DNA of 18,933 nucleotides, from positions 1 through 18,933 of the forward strand of contig JNEM01013246.1 of NCBI GenBank assembly GCA_000697335.1, written 5' to 3'. Position 1 is the first letter of the stretch; the number at the start of each line of letters is the position of its first letter. Of this stretch, positions 9,369 through 18,532 are shown piece by piece. The translations under genes and the position numbers were made by a program. The notes below the pieces were generated by a model. The model had not been told where the DNA came from and searched no databases. It saw nothing but the letters and a program-made list of their open reading frames with translations. This stretch comes from Conidiobolus incongruus B7586. Taxonomy: Eukaryota; Entomophthoromycota; Entomophthoromycetes; Entomophthorales; Conidiobolaceae.

Positions 9369-11175
9369 AAATCTATTATTATAAAAAATTGAATTTTTTA
9401 GCAAATATATCGAATCATTTAAAATATATGATTTTAATTTACTATATTAATAGTTGCTAATTTTATTTGAAAATTGATCCATTTTATAATTAAAAGTTAA
9501 AATATTATAATAGAAATTAAAATTAATAAGAATATTAGAACTATTGACGGATTATAATTTTTAGTTGAAATATAGTTTAATATCTAATATCATATAATAA
9601 TAGTTTATTCATTGAAAATTATATACTTTTAAATCAAATTTTTCTAACACCAAAATAAAATATATTAAAGATATTTGAAATACTAAATTTAGATGTAACA
9701 AACTTCAAATAGTTTGTCCATTTCCAAAATCAATTATTGAGACTAAATCTATTACCATATTAGGCATTTGTATTTCCAGTCTCAAATTTTAAAAATTTTT
9801 ATTATATATATTTATTTATTTCACCGTATCCCCTAATCGAGTAATATAAAAACAATTGAAGGATTATTATTTATGAAAGTATAAAATGATTTAAAAATAT
9901 TTTTTAATAAGAATTAATTAAATTAATTACGGTTTAAAATTATTGTACCAAAAAAGTTACATTAAATATTATTTTCAAACTAACATTTATCTCATATCTT
10001 TAAATGATTTTATTATCAAATTAGTTTTATTATTAGTATTCAAAATACTTAGATTTAGTTTGGATGATTGGGTAGTAGTTATTTTAATATGCATCTAAGT
10101 TACATTTATAATGATTTATCTCTAAACTTAAAAATATACTCATCAAATTTATATAAGGTACCATTTGGCGTGATTGTTGTTCTATAACTATTATGTAAAT
10201 ATATATATATACCTTTATTTTTACTATCGATATAGCATTAAGAATTCCTATTATTATAAAATACTCTCACATTAAATTGACCATTTTAATCAAATGATCA
10301 TATTTTCACGCCAACTTGAATTAACCATAATTAAATTAATATCAGACTAAAAATAAATTAACTATTTAATATAAAAATTTCATTAAAGCTAGTTTGTATT
10401 CAATAATTTAGAGGTTCAAAATGATAACAAAAGAATAGCATGGATCATACGTTGCTTTTGGATAATTAGGAGGGATTTAAGTCTTGAGAACTCCAATATC
10501 AAATTGCACGATATTTTAGTATTACATATTCCATATTTATAATAGTCAAAACCTGCAAGATATAATTTTGACGAGTGATCGACATGCATTTTGATCATTG
10601 AATAGAATTATGTCAATATTACTCTAAATTAATCATTTTAAAAGTCATAATTAGGAATTTTTAAATTTTAATATATTAGTTTAAATTTCTATTTAGGTTA
10701 AAATAAAAAATATACCAACGAATTACTTTTACAAAACGTGGAAATTATTTAAGTTTAAAAAATTTAAAAATATTGAGGGTATGTGGCATTAAAAGAATAG
10801 TTATTTTACCCACTATTAATATAAATCCTAGTATATCCGCATATTTTTATAATACCAATATTGAAAAATAATATTATTTTATACATAAAAATATTAAAAA
10901 TTTTTCAATATTTTAGCGATATATGATGCCAAATCAGTTAATAAATGAAAAAATAGTCCCTTTAAATATATTTATTTAAATTAACCCCAAGTTTTTATCA
11001 AGAATAATATAGTGTTGAGTTGATAGAAAACTGGGATCATTAATTGAATTTCCCATTACATATATCCACTTTATCAGTGGTTTGTAAGCCAGTAGGATCT
11101 TATTGAAGTTAAAACGACTCAATCGTTATGTTACGTGTATTGAATAAAGGAATAAATCAACTGATAGACAGGATA
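9369..11175. other. gene-free stretch with one weak coding-like patch
   Basis: Mostly AT-rich DNA without features. The patch at about 10416-10598 is listed separately. Between about 10980 and 11175 the sequence is somewhat richer in G and C and is probably the 3' UTR and downstream region of the minus-strand gene. AACGA/TCGTT at about 11113-11127 could form a small hairpin there. Confidence 0.55.
10416..10598 (-). pseudogene. possible relic of an unidentified gene
   Basis: A 60-codon open stretch on the minus strand in a slightly G+C-raised patch (for example KLYLAGFDYYKYGICNTKI). No domain, signal peptide, promoter or homology is recognised. The opposite strand is broken by stops in all frames over the same length. 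It could be a decayed exon or chance. Confidence 0.2.
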
Positions 11176-12204
11176 TTAATATCCCCTACGATTCATATCT
11201 AGTGATGGGTTAGAAGTCAAAGGTAATAATTTGTGATCTGGATCACTACTTACAACATCTGACGATCTCATATTGATGATTAGGCCAATCAAGATATTGC
11301 CTATAATAAGTAGATGCAGAACAGACACTCCAACTCTAAAATAAGTAGCCAACACTAAATAGAAGGTGGTGTTCCACTGAGGTACATAAAGATAAATCGC
11401 AGGCACAAGCATCCATGCTGGAGTCACTATAGAATTAAAACCACCAAAAAACATAAAAGTATTGCGCATATTGGCAAATGCAGACTTGACCTTCTTGGAA
11501 GCTAACAATGAAGTATCGTGTAGTTTAACTACTTGATAAAGCTTGAAGCCATAGTAAACAGATTTGATAAAAGCAAAAAAGAGAAGGATTGCACCAACTA
11601 TATGCTCTATAGCTAAAAGAGCAAATCCCCTTTTCCAATCTCCCGTATCCCAAAAAGATCCAGCAATAAAACTCAGAGGTGTGTTGATCACAAGCATGGC
11701 AAGTGAGTTAGCATACAGGATTACTTTAGCAACAGTGTTAGTAGGTACCCAAATCAAAACTCGAGGCGGAGATTGATTATAATTAGTTTTATAATATATC
11801 TTGGTAAAGTTCCGCGGAATGTTGAAGATAATGCCCATCAAATACCATGTGGATCCTACCGACATTAGCCAGAAGCCAATACCTTGCAAGAGTTTACGAT
11901 AAGAATAATATTGCATCCAGTCATTAATCAAAATTATTTCATCGAACATTCTAAGAAAAGATGAAATTCCCCAAAAGACTAGGATACTTGGAATTGGATT
12001 GGGAACGAGTCCTGCATTGGTTTTCTTCATGAGCTTTAGCTTTCCATTGTTGATTTTTGTATTGACTATAAGAGTAATGGCTGCAAGGACCCATCCCATG
12101 GTCGTTATTGGTAATTGAACTTTGACCATTACACTAAGAAAGTCGGATTCTTTACAATTTTGAATATTGGAAATCCATAGACAGTGACCACTAGGCGACT
12201 CCAT
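11176..12204 (-). CDS. seven-helix membrane protein of unknown function
   Basis: A 342-residue intact frame with no intron. Seven hydrophobic segments lie at about residues 31-48, 72-90, 105-128, 155-181, 193-216, 248-273 and 283-311. A short N-terminal part carries two Cys (8 and 17) around LWISNIQNC, and the tail of about 30 residues is Ser/Asp-rich and hydrophilic. None of the family A receptor motifs (DRY, NPxxY, CWxP) is visible, so it is not a relative of the receptor at 4295-5218. The layout resembles seven-helix proteins of unknown function common in early-diverging fungi, by recall only. A sensory or receptor role at the plasma membrane is inferred. An open frame continues to a TTG at 12210, but the first ATG after the upstream in-frame stop is at 12204, giving MESPSGHC. 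The stop codon lies inside the palindrome GGATATTAATATCC at 11171-11184. Confidence 0.8.
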   Translation of the reverse strand: MESPSGHCLWISNIQNCKESDFLSVMVKVQLPITTMGWVLAAITLIVNTKINNGKLKLMKKTNAGLVPNPIPSILVFWGISSFLRMFDEIILINDWMQYYSYRKLLQGIGFWLMSVGSTWYLMGIIFNIPRNFTKIYYKTNYNQSPPRVLIWVPTNTVAKVILYANSLAMLVINTPLSFIAGSFWDTGDWKRGFALLAIEHIVGAILLFFAFIKSVYYGFKLYQVVKLHDTSLLASKKVKSAFANMRNTFMFFGGFNSIVTPAWMLVPAIYLYVPQWNTTFYLVLATYFRVGVSVLHLLIIGNILIGLIINMRSSDVVSSDPDHKLLPLTSNPSLDMNRRGY

Positions 12205-12261
12205 CTCCAATAATGAAAAAAAACAAAAATATTATTTTCTAAAATCTTAGTCTCTTTCAGG

Positions 12262-12269
12262 TATTTATA
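12262..12269 (-). promoter_or_regulatory. TATA box of the seven-helix protein gene
   Basis: TATAAATA on the minus strand in a context of higher G+C (CACTATAAATACC), 58 bases upstream of the ATG at 12204. It implies a 5' UTR of roughly 25-30 bases. This is the most convincing TATA box in the window. Confidence 0.6.
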
Positions 12270-12304
12270 GTGACTGATACTCGTTTCAATGAAATGACAA
12301 TCAA

Positions 12305-12329
12305 AAAAAATCCATTAGGTGGATTTTTT
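12305..12329. promoter_or_regulatory. perfect 10-bp inverted repeat upstream of the seven-helix gene
   Basis: AAAAAATCCA at 12305-12314 and TGGATTTTTT at 12320-12329 pair perfectly around a TTAGG loop. It lies about 36 bp upstream of the TATA box. It could be a dimeric regulator site or a hairpin; its mirrored A and T runs may also be partly compositional. Confidence 0.4.
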
Positions 12330-12534
12330 AGAATCGTGGACTTCAAATGAAATTAGCATTAATTTATCCACTTTTCCTCTTTTAGTCTTCAAAATCAGCC
12401 GAAATGTTATGCATCGATTACAGTATAATAATATCATTTATCAAAACTCATAAGAATGATCATTAAATTTAATATATTGAAAGTTTTAAACTATAAACAT
12501 AAAATAAAGAAAATATTTATTTTTTAATCTAGGT

Positions 12535-12690
12535 CAAAACTTGTATATACCCGGGTTCAAGACAGAATAGATCTAATATTTTCTCAAGACAGTCTAGAGC
12601 TAAAATCGAACAAATTCTCATTTCATAAAATTTAATGTCAATCAAGTTCAAATTTCCTCTGTAAATATAAACAGTTTCTATCTATTGAAC
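12535..12690 (-). pseudogene. possible relic of an unidentified gene
   Basis: A G+C-raised patch. The minus strand is open for about 48 codons and reads like a natural helical protein, for example MRICSILALDCLEKILDLF, ending at a stop near 12535. No family is recognised and no start, promoter or second exon was found. It could be a decayed exon. Confidence 0.25.
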
Positions 12691-14247
12691 AGTAGTTTTC
12701 TGAAAAAGTTAATTTATTAATTGTAATTGGATTGGATTTTATTATTATATTTTTAGCAAAAATTATTATTTGATAATAATGATATCAAAACATTAAAAAT
12801 TTTACCAACAATTTATTATGCTGTGAAATTTAAGATAGAATAAAATTATAATATTTTATAATTATACCATAAACTCGGAAAATGACGGTTTTGATGGCTT
12901 TCATAGTGCTTTATTTAAACTACCAAATCATAATACCATTAAACCTTTTTAATACTAAAGTGATTTATATAATATTCAAATCAACACAAAATCAATGTTA
13001 TATACTATTTTAAAATATAAATATATTTCAATAATTTATAATTATACAACCAAGTGTTGGAAAAAACCAAAATCTATAATCCACCAAAAATAAACAAAAA
13101 TGAGGAATTATATTTGAGTATGGAGAATAATTCTAAATATTTTAAAACATTTCGAATGGTTAGAGTCATGTTATTTGATCTGTTTTAGGAGGATTATCCG
13201 ATTACTTTAACTATATCCATTTTCATTTTTTGGATAAATTGAAAATTATTTTGCAATGATGAGATGTGAGCATAAATAATTACCTTATTTGGTAATAGAT
13301 TTCCACAAAAATTAAATACTATTTTAAACACTATTGATATATTTAAAATTCAAAATATCTAATACTAGTCCTAATATTATTATTTATCTATAAATATGTG
13401 CTTTATTGATTTAGTTTGACAAAGTATTTATATCTAATCAGGTAACTTGACCTATATATTCGTAATCATTTAGATATAACTTTTTTATATTTTAATGCAA
13501 AATTAATTTTTGATCAATCAAAAATTTAATTTTTAGTGGTTTATTTTATAAATTAAATTTTGATCATTTGAAAAAAATAAACCTTCCAATTATCAATCGT
13601 AACACTACTATCAATTTAAATATTGATATCCACCAAAAACCCGGTAAAAGTTTAACGTTTTCAAAATGATTTCAAGAATTTTACAAGTTAACCATATTTA
13701 ATTTTGCATTGAATTTTAACTAATAGTTTAACTTGCTAAAATATAAAATAAAAAGATTATTTTTGGTTAAAAAATGGCAGAAATATTTAAGCGCCAAATA
13801 TTTATGTTAAAAATCTTATATACCTTGGCTTTAATGACTAATCATTTTAAAAATATTAGCATTCAATTTCAACAATTCAATATATTTATGGTTAAATATT
13901 GATTATTAGTTAATATATATCTTCCGTTCAAAATACATTATACAAGATTTCAAAATATCCAGTTAATTAATATATTTGCAGGAAATATTAAGATATCATG
14001 AACTTATTAAGTGAATCAATTTATTAATTTCCTTACATTCAATTGGAGGCAATATAGTTTCAAATATGTATTTTATTTTTCAAGGTTATATAATATTTCA
14101 AATACAATAAAACTTTTATCAAGATATTTAAAAGTTCAAAAAAAATCATGTAACAACTTTTGAATCCAATCAATTTCATTATTATTCAAATGAAAATTTC
14201 ATCATTATTTGGATAGTAGATTTAACACTTGATAAAATCCATCTTTC

Positions 14248-14270
14248 ACCGCGTGTGCTCAGGGGCCAGA
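14248..14270. promoter_or_regulatory. GC-rich spot upstream of the spliced secreted protein gene
   Basis: A 23-base stretch with about two thirds G+C (ACCGCGTGTGCTCAGGGGCC inside it), 90-112 bp upstream of the ATG at 14360 and surrounded by very AT-rich DNA. Its position and contrast fit an upstream activator site. No known binding consensus is claimed. Confidence 0.35.
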
Positions 14271-14359
14271 TATCACAATAATTTAAATTCATTAAAAGTC
14301 ATCACTAAACCTTACTTTGATAATATTTCAAGTGATTTTAAGTTAATTTAAATTGAGAA

Positions 14360-14920
14360 ATGTATTTTACGAATTCGTTTATATTAATATTTCCATTGTT
14401 ATGGTCACCAGCAATTGATCCAAATTCAATACCTGGATACATCGTCACTCCAGTATTATTGCCACAACAATATTTAAATTCTATGAGATATTCCAATTTT
14501 CTAAGACATTTTATCGCAATATAACAGTATCTGAACAAAGTAATGTTAAGTGATGTAAACTTTATTCAAGCCTCTGACCAAGCTGGTTATCAATCTAAAG
14601 CAATAGTAGAAGCCAATAAGAACATAATCAATCCGAAAGAGGAAAAAGCGATTACGACTAATATTTCATTAATAAGTCCAGACTTTAGCTCTGAAGTAAC
14701 TGAAAATTTTCAAGTTATTGAAAATGGTTCAACAATTCCATTTCCAAATATTAATGTAATAGATGGTCAAACCAGTAATAATAGTGAATCGACTAATACC
14801 AATGAACACCAAGTCATTCAAAATAATGTATCTAATAATTCAGCAGAGTATGAGCAATTAGGTTGGACTTCCAACAAGAACATATTTTTAAATAATTTAT
14901 ACGAGGTAATTAATATTTAA
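14360..14920 (+). CDS. putative small Asn/Ser-rich secreted protein, spliced
   Basis: Proposed as two exons, 14360-14452 and 14528-14920, encoding 161 residues. Exon 1 starts at the first ATG after an in-frame TGA and gives a clear signal peptide (MYFTNSFILIFPLLWSPA). Exon 2 stays open for 130 codons in the same frame. The only break between them is a TAA at 14522-14524, removed by a phase-0 intron of 75 bases. The mature part is hydrophilic, rich in Asn, Ser, Glu and Ile, without Cys, and carries several N-glycosylation sequons (NIS, NGS, NNS, NVS). No domain is recognised; a secreted or wall-associated role is inferred. AATAAA at 14935-14940 fits its 3' end. Alternatively a last intron could start at GTAATT (14906), changing only the last few residues. 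If the intron is not real, the gene is either broken by one stop or starts at 14543 without a signal peptide. Confidence 0.6.
14453..14527 (+). other. predicted phase-0 intron of 75 bases
   Basis: Begins GTATTA after the codon CCA and ends ATAACAG before the codon TAT. It is AT-rich, contains a possible branch site in TTTTCTAAGAC about 30 bases before the acceptor, and holds the only in-frame stop (TAA 14522-14524). The 5' site is not the strongest fungal form (GTAAGT), so the call is moderate. Confidence 0.5.
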
Positions 14921-14934
14921 GAATTTTATAATCC

Positions 14935-14940
14935 AATAAA
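14935..14940 (+). terminator. candidate polyadenylation signal
   Basis: AATAAA 15 bases after the stop codon of the spliced gene. Its position favours the unspliced C terminus over a further 3' intron. Confidence 0.4.
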
Positions 14941-15679
14941 TTTATCTTTTTTAAAGCTTCAGTATTAGTATAAATATTAAAATATATATGTTATATAGAA
15001 ATTAATTATTTTCTTCAATATAGAAAAGATTAAAAAATATCCGTAACTTTCGAATATATAGTATCAATAATAAACTTACATAAATTATGAATCATTTCAT
15101 TCTTGAAAGTTAGATTTTGAATAAATTACTTTTTTGTCTGTTTGTTAGTAAAATTATACAATATGATAATAATTAGTATTAGGATGTATATACCAATATA
15201 TTGACATTATAATATTTCATTACAAATTTTAAATTGGTTTTCATCAATTGATTCAAATAGAATGTAGGATTTTAATATTAAATCAATATCAAATAAAAAT
15301 AGAACTTAATATTTAACTATATCAACTGGATTTAATATCTGATATTTACTGTATTAATATCAGGTAATCATTCAAAAGATAATACCAATTATTAACTATA
15401 TTATTTTTAAGAAATTTTTCAACTAATCATCATCCTACTATCAAATTAGAATTGATGTAGTGATTTTGGGTGAAATAAAATCAAATTTGAACAAATTGGT
15501 GATAAGGGTAAAAATTTATTCAAACGTGGATAGTAATTAAAAATTAAGATTTTTTTTTGATTAATTGATATCAAAGCATATTGGTTATAATGTTTTCTAA
15601 ATGCTATAAATAGAACTTTTCAAAGTTAGGATATAATAGGAAATTGATTTGAATTAATTTTGTTATATAATAATGAAAT
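14941..15679. other. gene-free AT-rich stretch
   Basis: No gene or repeat supported. A 33-codon open stretch near 15450-15540 on the plus strand has no other support. Confidence 0.6.
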
Positions 15680-16199
15680 AATACGCATTATTAACACTTT
15701 AACCATTTCCACTTATTGTTCTACTTAACCATATGATGTTGCTTCAGTGATCTATTCCCCAGCCATGATTGTCTGGCCTATGTACCAAACCGCTACCTAG
15801 GGTAATTTTTCTTAGTTATTCTTTTGGGTCAACCTCCACCACAGCTCTCGAATCTCACAATGAAAATTCAATCAAAGATAATCAAAAAATTAATCACTCA
15901 GCTTCTTTGAGGACGAATTTTGTATATCAAGGATTTTTGTGAAATCTAAAAGTCGAACACAAACTTGAAATTTATCATTTACCAATGGTCTGGTTTACTT
16001 TACTCAAGGTTTATACTGTCCCACCATCTCCGTACAATCAAAAACAATTGGAGAATTTGAGAATAATTTTTCTAATTTTGCAACTATTAGAATGAGTGAT
16101 GCACGTGGAATAGGTACTGACAGTATTTCTGGATATTCATTGAAACATAATAAGCTGAACTATTGCATAGTTTCTATGAATATGAATTCTGGAAAATAA
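15680..16199 (+). pseudogene. ancient relic of the Ser/Thr/Gly-rich secreted protein gene (copy 4)
   Basis: Colinear with copy 2 but strongly decayed. The start codon position reads ACG instead of ATG. The Val/Pro linker is still legible (VASVIYSPAMIVWP against VAPVIYKPVVITTP). The Ser/Thr block after the lost Trp matches at DNA level (TCAACCTCCACCACAGCTC). The last 50 codons are open in one frame and follow the parent: IGEFENNFSN against VGGSVTNFSN, then ISGYSL against VSGTSY. They end at TAA 16197-16199 with AATAAA overlapping at 16195-16200. The middle is disrupted by stops and frame changes. Divergence is far greater than in the other copies, so this is the oldest duplicate here. It is not expected to be functional. 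Confidence 0.75.
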
Positions 16200-18304
16200 A
16201 AATCATTTTCAGATAGTCTTTACCTTTTCATACCTGTTATTGTATATGATTCAGTTTTAATAACATTAATTTTGAAATATTATTTAAATTCAAATATTAA
16301 TTTAGATATCATCTGTGATTAATAAATCTGTATGCTTTTAATAATTAATCATAGTATAAATTCATATAATTGGCCAGAAGTTAATATTTAATAATAGAGC
16401 TAATATGACTATTTGAATATTATATATTATAATTAACAATGTGAATCTTATTATCAATATAATTTATAATTAATAAAATTGATTTTTATATATTATCTAG
16501 ATTTTGGTATTGTCATTATTATCCCAGATTATTTTCATATATTTATGACATCTTTACACTCTGTACTTTGAAATATTAATAAATTATTTAAACTCTGTTG
16601 TTACTGTAAAATTGAAAAAATGCAATTTTTTAATTATTGATTATTAAAATAATATTATTTTCAAAAGAAAATATACAACAAAAATTGAAAAATAAATCAT
16701 TTTAAGCTATATATATATTCTTTATTTATTAAAAATTAATTTTAAAATAATTAATAATATAATTTTATCATACTTTAATTAAAGAATATTCATAAAATGT
16801 TTTTATTTTAATATTAATAAAACTTAACCATAAGCCTTTTAAAACCATTTAAAATTTATATAGAGTTATTAAATAAAATATATTATTCAAATCAATTATT
16901 TATCACTTGGTAAATTATTTTAAAACTAATAGGGAAATTATTTAAAATTAATTAAAATTTCAAAAACTAACTTTAACTATCATTTTTTACTATTAATAAA
17001 ATAAAAAAGTGTTAAAAAATATTTTTTTAATTATATAAATATATTATATATATATATACAATAATTTTTAAACTTAGATTAATTAATAAGAATATAAAAT
17101 ATATACCTTATATTATAACTAAAGCTTAAAAAAATTAAAATACCTATAGCTGAACAAACTTATTAAGGTATAGCTAAAAACAAAGGCTTTTAAATCAAAT
17201 TATTATAATTGATAAAATATAAATTATTTATACAAATCATTATCAAAATATAAATTAAAATGTTAAGTTAAAATAAATATCTTTCAAGTTCAATAATCGA
17301 ATATTTTATATATAAAGAAATGTTTATTAGTGTAATAAACTATAATATATATAATATTGTTATTTAATTATTAAAAAAGAGTTAATTAATAGTAAATTTA
17401 ATATTATCTTTTTAAATTAAATTAAATTTTTTTATTAAATAAATTTAAGGACATTTATTACTCTATATAATAATTTTAGAATATATAAGTAAAGGATATA
17501 AAAAATTTTCTAATATAAAATAATTAGAAGGAATTACCATATATAATATAATATAATCTCTTTTATTATAACATACTTAATTATAATTGCTTTAAGGAAT
17601 TAAAAAATTAACTTGTAGGAAAGAAAATTTCAATAAAAAAATTTAGTTGGTTTGTAAATCAACAAATTTTAGCCTTTAATAAAAAGTATTGTTCTTTAGG
17701 TGTTAGAAACTTGACAAAAGTATGATAAAAAGGTATTAATGATAAAACATAGTATTGAATTTATAATAAATATTTATTTTTGCAACTTATTAAAATGTTT
17801 ATTCATTTTTAATATCTATAGATTATGATTATTAAAATTTAAAGTAGTATTAACCAGATTTATAATTAAATCATATTAGTTTACTACAAAGTTAATAGTA
17901 TCCTATTACTATGATGTTTAGTTACTATGATAATGATTTCTTATCAGATATTTCGAATATTTTGTTAAATTGAACAGTTGATTGGAATTATAAAGTTTCA
18001 AAATGTTGATTATATTAATTTAAATTATATTTACTAATAAATGGTAATTTTATTCAAAAGCAGAAAAGAAGAAATAGATTTTTGTTATTTTATTAATGAT
18101 TAAGAAGGATCATTACATTTTATAAAATATATTAGAAAAATATTAGATATTTAGATGCTTTAAGCAATGTATTTCATAATCAATTATATTTTAAATCACT
18201 TTTCAAATTAACCAATTATATAGAATAAATTGTAAATTGTTTGTAAAATGATATTATTTGATTTTATAATATAATATATACAAATCGGTTAGTATATCAA
18301 TATT

Positions 18305-18525
18305 TGAGTCACTTGAATTAGCAGAATATGAAGAAGTGATAAGTCGAAAATTGATGAATTTTTAAAATAAACTGAAATAAAAAGTATTTAAATATGGGAT
18401 TTAGCTATGAAGAGACGTTATGGTGAGGATAAATTCACAAAATATATCTAATTGGAAAATCAGGTTAATATATAAATAAAAATAGTAGCCAATGGACAAT
18501 ATTCAAGTGATAATAAATAAGATTT
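18305..18525 (+). pseudogene. possible relic of an unidentified gene
   Basis: A patch with more G and C than the flanking DNA. The plus strand shows protein-like stretches: LAEYEEVISRKLMNF, then in another frame IWDLAMKRRYGEDKFTKYI followed by NGQYSSDNK. Stops and at least one frame change separate them. The highly charged, helical pattern is unlike the Ile/Asn/Lys/Tyr background. No family is recognised. It lies just beyond the 3' end of copy 3, on the opposite strand. Confidence 0.3.
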
Positions 18526-18529
18526 TATT
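18524..18529 (-). terminator. candidate polyadenylation signal of copy 3
   Basis: AATAAA on the minus strand, three bases after the TAA of the inverted copy, much as in copies 1 and 4. Confidence 0.4.
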
Positions 18530-18532
18530 TAT

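Larger units (their letters stand above)
12330..14359. other. gene-free stretch with one coding-like patch and a GC-rich spot
   Basis: Mostly featureless AT-rich DNA. A coding-like patch at about 12535-12690 and a very GC-rich spot at 14248-14270 are listed separately. Nothing else could be supported. Confidence 0.55.
16200..18532. other. gene-free AT-rich stretch
   Basis: The most AT-rich part of the window, especially 16600-17560. There are AT microsatellites at 16708-16718 and 17046-17059. Only the patch at about 18305-18525 looks coding-like and is listed separately. No RNA gene or mobile element could be supported. Confidence 0.6.

Noticed and set aside
11171-11184. Perfect 14-bp palindrome GGATATTAATATCC at the end of the seven-helix gene
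   Set aside because: It overlaps the last codons and the stop, and is built mostly of A and T; no independent sign of a regulator or terminator role.
11564-11776. Plus-strand open frame of 70 codons inside the seven-helix gene
   Set aside because: Antisense shadow of an intact gene; no domain or promoter.
12545-12570. tRNA-like T-loop string (CCGGGTTCAAGACAG)
   Set aside because: No matching acceptor stem, anticodon arm or D arm could be found around it.
14338-14538. Minus-strand open frame of 66 codons ending in an EF-hand-like string (GDHNNGNININEF)
   Set aside because: The calcium loop lacks the Asp at position 1, there is no second EF hand, and its start would lie four bases from the plus-strand ATG at 14543. 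The plus strand over the same bases gives a signal peptide in frame with a 130-codon exon, which is the better explanation.
14906-14962. Possible last intron of the spliced gene (GTAATT ... CTTCAG)
   Set aside because: It would change only the last few residues, and the AATAAA at 14935-14940 fits better as the polyadenylation signal of the unspliced end.
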